A stretch of 64,000 bases of DNA, taken from positions 248,001-312,000 of the forward strand of contig CAWCAT010000049.1 of assembly GCA_963793625.1 (NCBI GenBank), in the 5' to 3' direction. The number at the start of each line of letters is the position of its first letter. Positions within the stretch are counted from its first letter, which is position 1. A program made the translations under genes and the position numbers. Below the pieces are notes generated by a model. The model saw only the letters and a program-made list of their open reading frames with translations, was not told the DNA's origin and made no database searches. Below are positions 7,249 through 15,890 of the stretch, one piece after another. Origin of the DNA: G963668605 sp963793625 (GTDB taxonomy: Bacteria; Acidobacteriota; Terriglobia; Bryobacterales; Bryobacteraceae).

Positions 7249-9288
7249 TTAGGCCAATGCGACAGCCTGGTGCCCCAACACACGGCTGAGCTCAAAAGCC
7301 GCGTATCCATTCTGATAAACGAATGGTACTTCAACCCCTTGGGGTACTAGGGTTACCTTGGCTGGCTTCTGCGAAAGCCGGACGCGTAATTGCACTTTCT
7401 CCAACAGCCCGGCTTCCTCGATGATGTCTATTTCAGTCGCTCTCCGAGTTAGCGGAAAGTAAAGGACATGCACTATGGTTCGCCCGGAAGCTGTTTGTTT
7501 CAGCACGGTAGCCTGCGCCGTTGATAGCAGATTCGGAGCAATTAACGCCGGTTTTGGAAGAACATCGTCTAACAATTGTTTGACGACGAGCTTCTGAATT
7601 CCGTACGCATCCTGTGCGTAGGAACGGAAGAATGGATTGGCAATGTACGCTACCTTGCCATTCCGGATAACCAGTGGTTCCGTCGTGCGCTTCCCGAGCG
7701 GCGTTTGCTTGTGGGAACTGAAGTGCTCAGGCGAACGATCGAAATAAGGGTGGCCGTAGGTCGCCAACACTTCCGAACCCGCTTCTGCTTCGACCGACTG
7801 GCCCGCTTGGTACAGAAAATATGGCTGGTCAGCAACGCCGGGGAATTTTCCAGCATTCAACAGCATGTATTCCTGCTGAAACTTGGCCGGACCGAGGTGC
7901 CGCACCCCGAGTCCTGCTAAAGCGAACTTCCCATCCTCAAGAAGGCTCTTATCCGAAAGAATGAGTGCCCCGCCCTGCGCCAGGTAACGCTCCAGCTTTG
8001 AGATCAGGCCGGTTGAGGGCCGGATCTCATCCGGAAGGATTACAACCTTGTATTCGTTGAGGTCAGAATCCAGATCGAGCACGTTGAATTGCTGGTGCAG
8101 TTCGACCAGCATGTTCGTGAAACCCTGGTCGATCTGGGGTACTTTCTGTGTGCCCATATCCGGATTGGTGGCCGCAATCGACATCACGCCAATGTCCGCC
8201 ACGGCGCGAGCGCCTTTGCACCAGGGTTCGAGCGCTTCCACTTTTCGGTACGTTTTACCGATGCGGTCGTAGGTAACTGGGTCCAAACGGCCTCGGGGAT
8301 GCAACTGATCTCCGACACATACCTTAGCTCCATTGGCCAGGAAGTTCATGCACTCGAAGTCCAGGGCCGCCTGATTCTTGATTCCGCCGAAATCGCCCCA
8401 TGACTTGTGGAAACGCCCAGTCATGCCCACGATATCTTTTCCGAGCGTACGCATGTAGCGCACGCGCTGTTGGAAGTGGGTATAACCCCAGCCGCCTGTC
8501 GGCAATGACTCGATCTCGATATGGCTGTACCATTCCAATTCGTCGCGCACGCCAATCACGAGACGGCTATTGAAAAACGTTGCGGCATTCGGGAACTTCG
8601 AAAGCGTCAGATCTGTGAGCCGCTTTTCGACGCGCTTGGCCACGATCTTGTTGTGCTTATAAGTGTCCTCGGCGGAATCGCTGAGCCCGAGTTTACGGCG
8701 CTCTTCCTTGCACCAGCGGCAAAAGCATCCGCCATCGGGCTGTTTCAGGATGTCGAACCAGGCGCCATCAACCTTGTACTTCTCAAGAATCTCGCGATTC
8801 TCGGCCAGAACGTGGTCGAGGTAGGGCGAATTCATGCAGATCGAAGGCCAACTGGCGGTAGGAAGACCGCTGATGTGCTTGCCAGCTTTATTAATGATCT
8901 GCCAATCCGGATGAAGCCGCGACTGCAGCACGTCCCAGACCAGCGAGTAGTAGTAGTTGACGGCAATGCCCGCCGGACGACAGACACGCACCATATCGCC
9001 TAACAGGTCGGCTTTCAGGCTCGGGTGCTTGGCCGCAATCTTCGTATCGTAATAGGCGTATCCGTGATGACACTTGGCAAATACATTTACGGAGTTGATG
9101 CGAGCCTGTTGCAGGGTCTTCAGAAAGGCATTCGCGTCCCAGTCCGCGCCCACATCGGGAATCAATTCGCTGGTGTGAAAATCCAGGTGCATCTGCCGGA
9201 AGGGCAGTTCACCGCGCGTGGGCTGTCCTTTGACCAGCGGAGCGGCGCTGAATACGAGTGAGGTGGCGAGGAAGGTTCGGCGATTCAT
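7249..9288 (-). CDS. Putative glycosidase, GHL6-type with beta-galactosidase trimerisation-like domain, Tat-exported
   Basis: A 679-residue protein. The N-terminus MNRRTFLATSLVF has a twin-arginine (RRxFL) motif and a hydrophobic segment ending before QPTRG, so it is probably Tat-exported. Residues 30-390 form a TIM-barrel-like domain with the segments FHTSELIPDVGADWDANAFL, ARINSVNVFAKCHHGYAYYDT and YKVDGAWFDILKQPDGGCFC, as in hypothetical glycosyl hydrolase family 6 (GHL6), which is distantly related to alpha-L-fucosidases. The middle region (about 390-570, GVMSIAATNPDM ... LSDKSLLE) resembles the trimerisation/glutaminase-like domain of beta-galactosidase relatives. Substrate is unknown. 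It stands alone between the XRE regulator and the OYE-type reductase. Confidence 0.65.
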   Translation of the reverse strand: MNRRTFLATSLVFSAAPLVKGQPTRGELPFRQMHLDFHTSELIPDVGADWDANAFLKTLQQARINSVNVFAKCHHGYAYYDTKIAAKHPSLKADLLGDMVRVCRPAGIAVNYYYSLVWDVLQSRLHPDWQIINKAGKHISGLPTASWPSICMNSPYLDHVLAENREILEKYKVDGAWFDILKQPDGGCFCRWCKEERRKLGLSDSAEDTYKHNKIVAKRVEKRLTDLTLSKFPNAATFFNSRLVIGVRDELEWYSHIEIESLPTGGWGYTHFQQRVRYMRTLGKDIVGMTGRFHKSWGDFGGIKNQAALDFECMNFLANGAKVCVGDQLHPRGRLDPVTYDRIGKTYRKVEALEPWCKGARAVADIGVMSIAATNPDMGTQKVPQIDQGFTNMLVELHQQFNVLDLDSDLNEYKVVILPDEIRPSTGLISKLERYLAQGGALILSDKSLLEDGKFALAGLGVRHLGPAKFQQEYMLLNAGKFPGVADQPYFLYQAGQSVEAEAGSEVLATYGHPYFDRSPEHFSSHKQTPLGKRTTEPLVIRNGKVAYIANPFFRSYAQDAYGIQKLVVKQLLDDVLPKPALIAPNLLSTAQATVLKQTASGRTIVHVLYFPLTRRATEIDIIEEAGLLEKVQLRVRLSQKPAKVTLVPQGVEVPFVYQNGYAAFELSRVLGHQAVALA

Positions 9289-9326
9289 ACGAGAGCATGA
9301 TATCAGGCCGAACCCTCCCCGCTCTA

Positions 9327-11949
9327 TCAGTTCCGGAGGAAAGTGTCGATTTCGCGAGCCGCTTTAACGCCTTCGGCGACAGCCTGGACAACAGTGGTAC
9401 CGCCGTTCACGATATCACCAGCCGCGTAAACGCCCTTGCGGGAAGTCGCCATCGAATCAGGAGCGGTCGAGATCAGGCCGCCCTTTGAGAACTCGACACC
9501 AGTCAGCGCTTGTCTCAGCGATTCGTCCATCTTCTGACCAATCGCTTCCACAACAAAGTCTGCCGCGATAACGTGCTCCGAACCGGGTGAAGGCTCAGGC
9601 CGGCGGCGTCCGTCGACACCGGGCGCGCCGAGATGAGTTCGAATCACCTTCAGTCCGGTAAGTTTGCCGGTTTCGTCGATGAGGTAGCCGATCGGCTGAG
9701 TGAGCACCAGGAAGTTGACGCCCTCGCGAATCGCGGAATCGCGTTCTTCCGGCCAGGCCGGCATTTCGGCAAAGGAACGGCGGTACACAATCGAAACATC
9801 ATCCGCACCGGCGTGCTTGGCTGAAAGTGCGGCGTCGATTGCGGTATTGCCGCCACCGATGACCAGAACCGTGCCCGCGGATTTCGCTCCACGCTTGGCC
9901 GCTGCGAGAAATTCGATGGCTCCGGCTACTCCCGTCGCTGGTCTCTCACTGACAGGCAGCGGAACGGAGCGGCTCAAACCGGGCGCGAGCAGGATTGCGT
10001 CGAAGCCCTCGGCCAAAACGTTGTCAAGACCGAACGTCTCATCTAACGAAACGCCTTTGCGGCGCTCGACGCCACCAGTTGACGAGATCACATCATTGAT
10101 CTCCTGACGGATGATGGAATCGGGCAGCCGGTCTGACGGGAATTGTCTCTTCAGCCATGCCACCGGCGTTCTCGCTGCGCTCAAACAGGGTCACTTTATG
10201 ACCCATGGATGCCAGCGTCACCGCTCCGGAGACTCCGGCGGGCCCTGCGCCGATCACAGCGACGCGCTTGCCGTTCGTGATCTGGACCGGGCGCGATTCG
10301 GCCACCCAGCCTTCCTCGATCGCCTTTCGGCTTACCCAGCGCTGCAGGTGCCGGATGGGCACTGTCTCGGTATAGTGCTCGTTGATGCAGCCGCTTTCGC
10401 AGAGCGTTTCAGAAGGGCAGACGTAGCCGCAAACCGTGGCGAGCACGTTGGCTTCTCGCAGGGTCTCATAGGCGGCGCGGAATTCGCCCTTGGCGATTTG
10501 GCCTACAAACTTCGGAATGTTGACGTGGGCCGGGCAGAGACCTACGCAGGTCGGGTCATTGCACTGACGGCAGGTCTTGGCCATCTCCTGGATGGTGTCC
10601 ACCGCGTCGGCGCGTCCAGCCTTGTAGATGGGTTCGTAGATCGCGGCGTCGCGCGGCACACAACCGCTGCGGCCGCCGTCGCGCATGATCTGAGTGCAGG
10701 CGGAACAGGCTACGCAGACGCGCTCGGGATCGAGCTTACCCTTCGTAGCGATGTCGCTAGCGAAATCGGGATAAGCAAACGCCATGCGTCCGGCGCCGAC
10801 CAGCGATACCCAACCGTTCTGGACATTGGCCGCACCGATATTGGGGAGAAACTGGCGCAGCCAGGTGTAGCCGCCGCCAATCACGAGCAGGTCTGGGAAG
10901 GCTTGTTGCACCTGACGAACGACGTGTACAAAGCGATTGACGCCGAGCAGCGGATGCTCAGGCGGGAACGGCGCGCCGGCGATCGGCAGATCGAAGGGCC
11001 GATTCACAAACGGATTAAAGTAGGGGTTGCCGATGGTGATATTGACCATCGGCGCTCCGGCCTCTTTCAGGAAGCGTACGAGTTCGATCGGCTCAGTCAG
11101 GTCGGGCTTGGTGGGATCTTCCTTGTCCATGCCCCAGCCATACGGGTGCGCCATGGAGTCGAAGGCGTTCATGCGCGAACTGATGATGATGCCGGGAACG
11201 CGATCGCGGATCTTTCCGACGACGTTGCGGAAGAAGCGCGTGCGGTTCTCAAACGATGGACCACCGTAGCGGCTGTTTTCACGTGTGAAAGACGCGTGCA
11301 ATTCAGAGACAAGGTATCGGTGGCATGCCTTCACGTCGACTGCGTCAAATCCTGCTTTTTGCGCGAGAATCGCAGCCTCGACGTACTGATCTTCCAGGCG
11401 TTCCAGCTCGTCGTCGCTGATCAGCGGGTAATCTGCCGGCAATTTGTGGATGGGATCAAGAAACTTCGAGTGATGCGCAATGATCGGACGCGCTGCCCGG
11501 CCGGGCTTGCTGTAGCGGCCTGAGTGCGTGAGTTGCAACACGAGCATGGGGCGATGCGCTTCGCCGAAATTGCTGGCCGCTGCTGCGTGCGCATCCCGAA
11601 CCATGGCGGCAAACATCGCGACGTTCGATTCGCGAATCCAGAGCTGCCGCGGATTGGCGCGCCCATCTTCGGTGACGGCGGTCGCCTCCACCCAGAGCAT
11701 GCCTGCTCCGCCCGCGGCGAATCGCCGATAGCGGCGGAAAGTCAGTTCATCGGGCGAACCGTCGGCCAGTCCGTCGCAGCCTTCCATGGGAAGAACGACC
11801 AGCCTGTTGGGAAGTCGGAATTTTCCCGCCTGCACAGGTTCGCTCAATACGCTGACATCATCGCTCGCCTGGAGGTCGACGCCGGTAGCGCTGATGTCTT
11901 TGCGGAGGTCTTCTACGGAATGATAATGGAAAAGTTCGTGGGGAATCAT
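9327..11949 (-). CDS. Old Yellow Enzyme-GltD-like fusion oxidoreductase, interrupted by one frameshift
   Basis: The locus reads as one ~873-residue protein if one extra base in the GGG run at 10138-10140 (plus strand) is ignored; 2623 bp minus one is divisible by three. Residues ~1-350 are an FMN-binding TIM barrel of the NADH:flavin oxidoreductase family, followed by a 2,4-dienoyl-CoA-reductase-type Fe-S motif (CVACSACTQIMRDGG). Residues ~440-540 contain the GltD/dihydropyrimidine-dehydrogenase Fe-S domain (CRQCNDPTCVGLC ... CGYVCPSETLCESGC). The rest contains FAD/NAD(P)-binding Rossmann motifs (VAVIGAGPAGVSGA and VLVIGGGNTAIDAA) and the C-terminal GVYAAGDIV. A start at 11949 is supported by AGGA 7 bp upstream. 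It is probably a cytoplasmic NAD(P)H-dependent reductase; the substrate is unknown. Confidence 0.8.
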
Positions 11950-12015
11950 GATAGTTCCTGCCAGTTACAGATTATCAGATCTTTATGACTGTAAGCGCGT
12001 CGTATTCGCGATCCA

Positions 12016-12044
12016 TTCCCAATCTGTCGGAAGATCGTTATAAA
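12016..12044 (+). promoter_or_regulatory. Possible sigma-70 promoter for the 12086 gene
   Basis: TTCCCA (12016-12021) and TATAAA (12039-12044) are spaced by 17 bp on the plus strand, and AAGGA lies 9 bp before the ATG at 12086. The intergenic stretch from 11950 to 12085 also must contain the promoter of the divergent oxidoreductase gene, which I could not place. Confidence 0.35.
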
Positions 12045-12085
12045 CTGGAACTTCAACTCCGATTCTCAAATAAGGAATTGCACTT

Positions 12086-13512
12086 ATGTCCACACCCGAT
12101 GATCTCAGCCGCCGCGATGTTGTAAAGATGGCAGGGGCTGTAGGCGTGGCCGCCGTTGCCGCGTCCAAAGCGCAAGGCGCTCCATTTATACAGACCGTAA
12201 AGGCTGCCAACAATCAGCTGCAATACGGCATGATTGGGACCGGTGGCCGCGGTTCTTACCTGCTGAAACATTTGACCAAGATCGACAACGGGCGCTGCGT
12301 GGCGGTGTGCGACGTCAATCAAACGGCGCTCGATAAGGCGAATCAGATCACGGGAACGAATCCCGCGAAGTTCAAGGACTATCGCGAACTGCTCTCGCAG
12401 AAGAACGTCGATGCGGTGATCGTCGCCGTGCCGCTCTACCTGCACTTCCCGGTCACCAAGGACGCGCTGCAGGCCGGCAAGCATGTGCTCTGTGAGAAGA
12501 GCCTTGTGTTCAAGCCCGAAGAAGTGCACGCCCTGCGCGCGCTGTGCGCCGAGCACCCCAAGCAGGTCATGCAGGTCGGCTTGCAGCGCCGCTACAGCGT
12601 GTTTTATCAGACCGTGCGAGCAGATGATCGACAAGGGCATGCTGGGCAATGTTACCCACGTGCACGCGCAGTGGCATCGCAATCCGGGCTGGGTGATGAA
12701 GCAGCCGTGCCGGCAAAGCGAACCCGGCGAACTGGCGTCTGTTCCGCGAATTTTCGGGCGGCTTGACGGCGGAATTGGCCTCGCACCAGATCGACGTCGC
12801 GGACTGGATGTTCGGCGAGACGCCGCAGTCGGTGCTGGGCGTGGGCGGGCTCGATACGTGGAAAGACGGGCGCGACGTTTACGACAACATCCAACTGATC
12901 TACCAATATTCGAGAGGGCCGCAAGCTGGTCTACAGCTCGATCACGACGAATGCCCACTGTCATTCCTCGGCGGCGCGCGGCCGGAGTTCGGCGAGTGCA
13001 TCATGGGCACCGAGGCGCAGCGTCGAGATCACGGTAGGCGACGGCGAAGCGACCATGCCGACGGCGTTGTGGTACCGCGAGGCCAAGAAGCCGACCTTCA
13101 GCGACGGCAAGGAGAAGAAGGAGACCGGCGAAGACCGGCGGTTCGACGTTTGCGCTGGGCGCGGCGGCCAAGGGCTTGCCGCTGCTGGTCGACAAAGATC
13201 AGATGACAGGCAAGGAATCATTCCTCGACAAGCGAAATGAAATTCGCCCGCCGCTGGCTGTATTCCAAAGGCGTGATGGTGTCCGACGAAGAACGCAACC
13301 CGGTGGAGACCGAACTCGAAAGCTTCTTCAACGATTGCCGCACGCTCGGCAAGCCGAAGGCGAACCTGGAAATCGGCCTGGCGGATTCGATCGCGGTCAT
13401 GCTCTCGAACAAGGCGATGGACGAAGATCGCCGCGTGTACTTCAACGAGATCGACAAAATGGGCAAGGGTCCGGAAAAGCCGGCAGCCAAGCCCGCTGTA
13501 AAAAAAGGCTAA
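12086..13512 (+). pseudogene. Gfo/Idh/MocA-family oxidoreductase broken by about seven frameshifts
   Basis: The first 178 residues are clean: a Tat signal (LSRRDVVKMAGAVGVAAVA), a Rossmann segment LQYGMIGTGGRGSYLL and the GKHVLCEKS element holding the conserved catalytic-site Lys. After 12619 (an extra A in GCGAGCAG) the continuation is found in a different frame at about 12720, 12915, 12965, 13015, 13150 and 13235, ending in a long in-frame C-terminus (ESFFND ... MGKGPEKPAAKPAVKKG). Most shifts go in the same direction (+1). No in-frame stop occurs and typical family motifs persist (TAELASHQIDVADWMFGETPQ). An intact gene would encode about 470 residues. Whether this is real decay or uncorrected insertions cannot be told from sequence. 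Confidence 0.75.
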
Positions 13513-13516
13513 TAGC

Positions 13517-13951
13517 TCAATTGTCGTGACGGGCGGTTTGCTTTCCAGTCGCAGTCAGCGTTATTTTCTGCGTACTGAAAATGCGCATAAAGTACGTGGG
13601 TGCGCGCACACTGCCCGTTACAGAGATCTCGAGTGCCCCATTCGCGGGCTGAACCATTGCTGTAACCAATCGCCCGTTTGTGTCAGTACCCATATGGCCT
13701 GACGGGAAATTTGCGTCGAAGAACCGCGTGGCGGTAGCTCGCGCCGCAGCCTGTTGGGAGTCGATTTCCTGACCGGGGAGAAGCGTTCGACCGGCGGCCA
13801 TGGCCGCGGATTCCGCGGCAGCACTCAGCCGAGCTTTGACGACCAACAGCAGGCCAACATCGATTGCCAGACCGACCACTGGAATGGCGAACAGCAGCAG
13901 CAACGCTGCCACCAGGATTGCCACTCCGCGTTCATGATTTCGTCTCCGCAT
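13517..13951 (-). CDS. TadG-like Flp pilus-assembly / secreted protein
   Basis: A 144-residue protein. The N-terminus (RRRNHERGVAILVAALLLL followed by a hydrophobic stretch to about residue 38) matches the TadE/TadG N-terminal motif of the putative Flp-pilus assembly family (basic region, G-x-A, then a membrane helix). The C-terminal part is a small periplasmic domain (FMRIFSTQKITLTATGKQ). ATG at 13951 overlaps the upstream gene's TGA by one base (TGATG). It is convergent with the broken oxidoreductase (4 bp between stops). Pseudopilin-type role assigned by family only. Confidence 0.7.
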   Translation of the reverse strand: MRRRNHERGVAILVAALLLLFAIPVVGLAIDVGLLLVVKARLSAAAESAAMAAGRTLLPGQEIDSQQAAARATATRFFDANFPSGHMGTDTNGRLVTAMVQPANGALEISVTGSVRAPTYFMRIFSTQKITLTATGKQTARHDN

Positions 13952-14580
13952 CAAGACAGGTTCCGCACCATAATTACGGGCGGCAATATATTCCGTAACA
14001 GGCTGAACTCAGCGGTATCGGCGAAGGCCTCGGAGACATAAACAAATTCGTCGAGACTCAACGAGATCATTGACGGAAAGTTGCCGGCTCGATTACGGCT
14101 CTCCGTCGCAACATCCAGCGCCGTAAGAGTGCCATTGGTTTGACGCGGGCTATGCGGATTACCCGCCTGGCTGCTCCAGCGCGTAAGATTCCCAATCGTG
14201 ATGCGACTGGCAATCACATAAGATCCGTAATTCATGCATGTGGCAGGATTTTGATCCCAATTCGGAATGCCAGCCTTGCACGCTTTCGGTCCAACACGGA
14301 TCACCTTTGTGACAATCACTGACGACCTGCCTGCCGGGGTCAGCCCCAGGCCGGAAGCCGTCTGAATCACAAGTTGTTGATTGGCCGGGCTGGACAAATC
14401 CTCGCCGCGCACGACAAGCAAGTTCGCGCTGCGGCAAACCTGGCCTATCTGGAACGTCTTGATAAGGCTCATGCCAACGGTGACTGCTGCGGCAAGCAAG
14501 AGCACCAGCACAGGCGCAACCATGGCACACTCCAGCATTGCGGAGCCTTTACGAAAATTCTGCCGGTATGGTCTGTGCAC
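13951..14580 (-). CDS. TadE-like pilus-assembly protein
   Basis: A 209-residue protein that begins with GTG at 14580. The segment GSAMLECAMVAPVLVLLLAAAVTVGMSL is a TadE-type N-terminus: a short basic leader, a conserved Glu before the membrane helix, and one membrane span. The remainder is a periplasmic beta-rich domain with a Cys pair (GPKACKAGIPNWDQNPATC). It is translationally coupled to the TadG-like gene by an overlapping stop/start. No TadA, TadB, TadC or prepilin peptidase genes are in the window, so the pair may act with distant tad genes. Confidence 0.7.
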   Translation of the reverse strand: MHRPYRQNFRKGSAMLECAMVAPVLVLLLAAAVTVGMSLIKTFQIGQVCRSANLLVVRGEDLSSPANQQLVIQTASGLGLTPAGRSSVIVTKVIRVGPKACKAGIPNWDQNPATCMNYGSYVIASRITIGNLTRWSSQAGNPHSPRQTNGTLTALDVATESRNRAGNFPSMISLSLDEFVYVSEAFADTAEFSLLRNILPPVIMVRNLS

Positions 14581-14814
14581 TTCGTACTTAATCGACAGTT
14601 CGCGGCAAGGACATTACGGCAGCGCAACTCTAACTTTAAGTGACGGGTGCTCGATGGTTACGGAGTCCTGAGTTATCGTTGTTGCGACGGCCAGTTCGGC
14701 GGCGGCGACAGACTCACTGCCTGACCCGCGTGTAGAGTCTGGCGCGCATACGCTGTAAAGGGATGTACGGCTCAATAGTTAGCATGGAGGCCTTGGCCTC
14801 ACGCACTGTGGCAG
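14581..14814. other. Intergenic region without a recognisable gene
   Basis: About 234 bp between the TadE-like gene and the end of the long glycan operon. The only structure seen is an inverted repeat GAGGCC-TT-GGCCTC at 14787-14800, with no T-run beside it, so it is not a convincing terminator. No tRNA or small open frame with a Shine-Dalgarno sequence was found. Confidence 0.6.
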
Positions 14815-15890
14815 TCACAGGCGGGTAGACGATATCTGGGCGCCTTGTATGTGAGGTCGAAGTCGCGGCTCAGAAACGTTGGGCCGCCGGCATAAGCAAC
14901 ACGCAATGACGACTCGCCCTGCTTTGCATCCGAACTCAGCTCGCGCACCTGCTTCGAAGTCGTCCAGGCGTTTCTCTCCGGCGGGTCCGACGAGCCGGAG
15001 ATTATCCACCCACACATCGATCGGCGAGCTGTTGTTAGGACGCTGACCGCCGTTCTCCACGCGGAAAATGAACGTGTCGAAGTGGCGCAGATTCATGTCG
15101 GCGTCCGGCGCAACCCTGCGCTCCAAATCTTTCAGCGCCGCAGCATGACTGCCCGGAGTGGGCGGCTTGTGCGGTGAGGAAACGGCTCCTCGGGCCCCAC
15201 TCAGGATGCGCATGTCCGCCTGCTGTGCGAACAGCTCCGTCATGGCCTATGGAACACCGCTCTTGCGGGATGGCGCGAGCACGATCTGCGTGGGTTCGTT
15301 TGGGTTCGTTTCGGTAGCGCGCGTAAGCACGGAATTACGAGTCGCGGGCATGCGAGTTTGCGGTCACGCCAGTGCTCGGCGTAACAGAATGAGAGCAGGT
15401 CGCCGATGGTGCGGGCGTTGCGTCTGACCGCCTGCGGATCGGGCGCGGGAAGGGGCGTCAACTGCACCGCAGCCCAGCGCAGCGTTTCATCTTGATAAAG
15501 CGTCGCGGCACGTTCAAAAGAACTGATCCAGTTGGAATCGCGATGCTGCACCGCCGAATCGCCGACACCCGGAATCACGCCGCCGGGTGTAACCTGATCG
15601 CGGTTGCGTTCGAAGACGTGCTTCACGCAGGGTCAAGCAGCAGCGGATTGCGTACCAAGGCTCCAGGCTTTCGCTTCAGGCAAGTCGGGGAAGAGTTTGA
15701 CGGCAAGCGCGACTCCGGCGATCCGGCAGGCCATCTGGTTGACCGCGCCGTAGGTTGCGCCTGGCCTATGGCGAAACGCAACCGGCTCAGGCACTGATCG
15801 CAGCACATGGCCGCGGTAATCAGGTTGCGGCACACGCTCTTGTGCGCTGGCAAAAGCAGCCAGTATCAGAAAGCCAAGGAGCGTGCTCAT
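14815..15890 (-). pseudogene. Broken secreted protein at the end of the glycan operon
   Basis: Three consecutive frames continue one another: a signal-peptide-bearing start at 15890 (MSTLLGFLILAAFASAQERV) with PEPVAFRHRPGATYGAVNQM, then DQVTPGGVIPGVGDSAV and ISSFERAATLYQDETLRWAAV, then a C-terminal beta-sandwich-like segment (DTFIFRVENGG ... DVWVDNLRLVGP). The ATG overlaps the stop of the upstream glycosidase (ATGA). The helical region looks like the toroid of a polysaccharide lyase or heparinase-type enzyme, but this is only a resemblance. At least two frameshifts (about 15240 and 15640) are present. An intact product would be about 360 residues. Confidence 0.5.

Noticed and set aside
10111..11523. 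470-residue plus-strand open frame
   Set aside because: It lies antisense to the OYE-GltD gene; the sequence has no family motif and is an artefact of GC-rich codons.
14787..14800. GAGGCC-TT-GGCCTC as a transcription terminator
   Set aside because: Stem is short, loop has two bases and there is no T-run.
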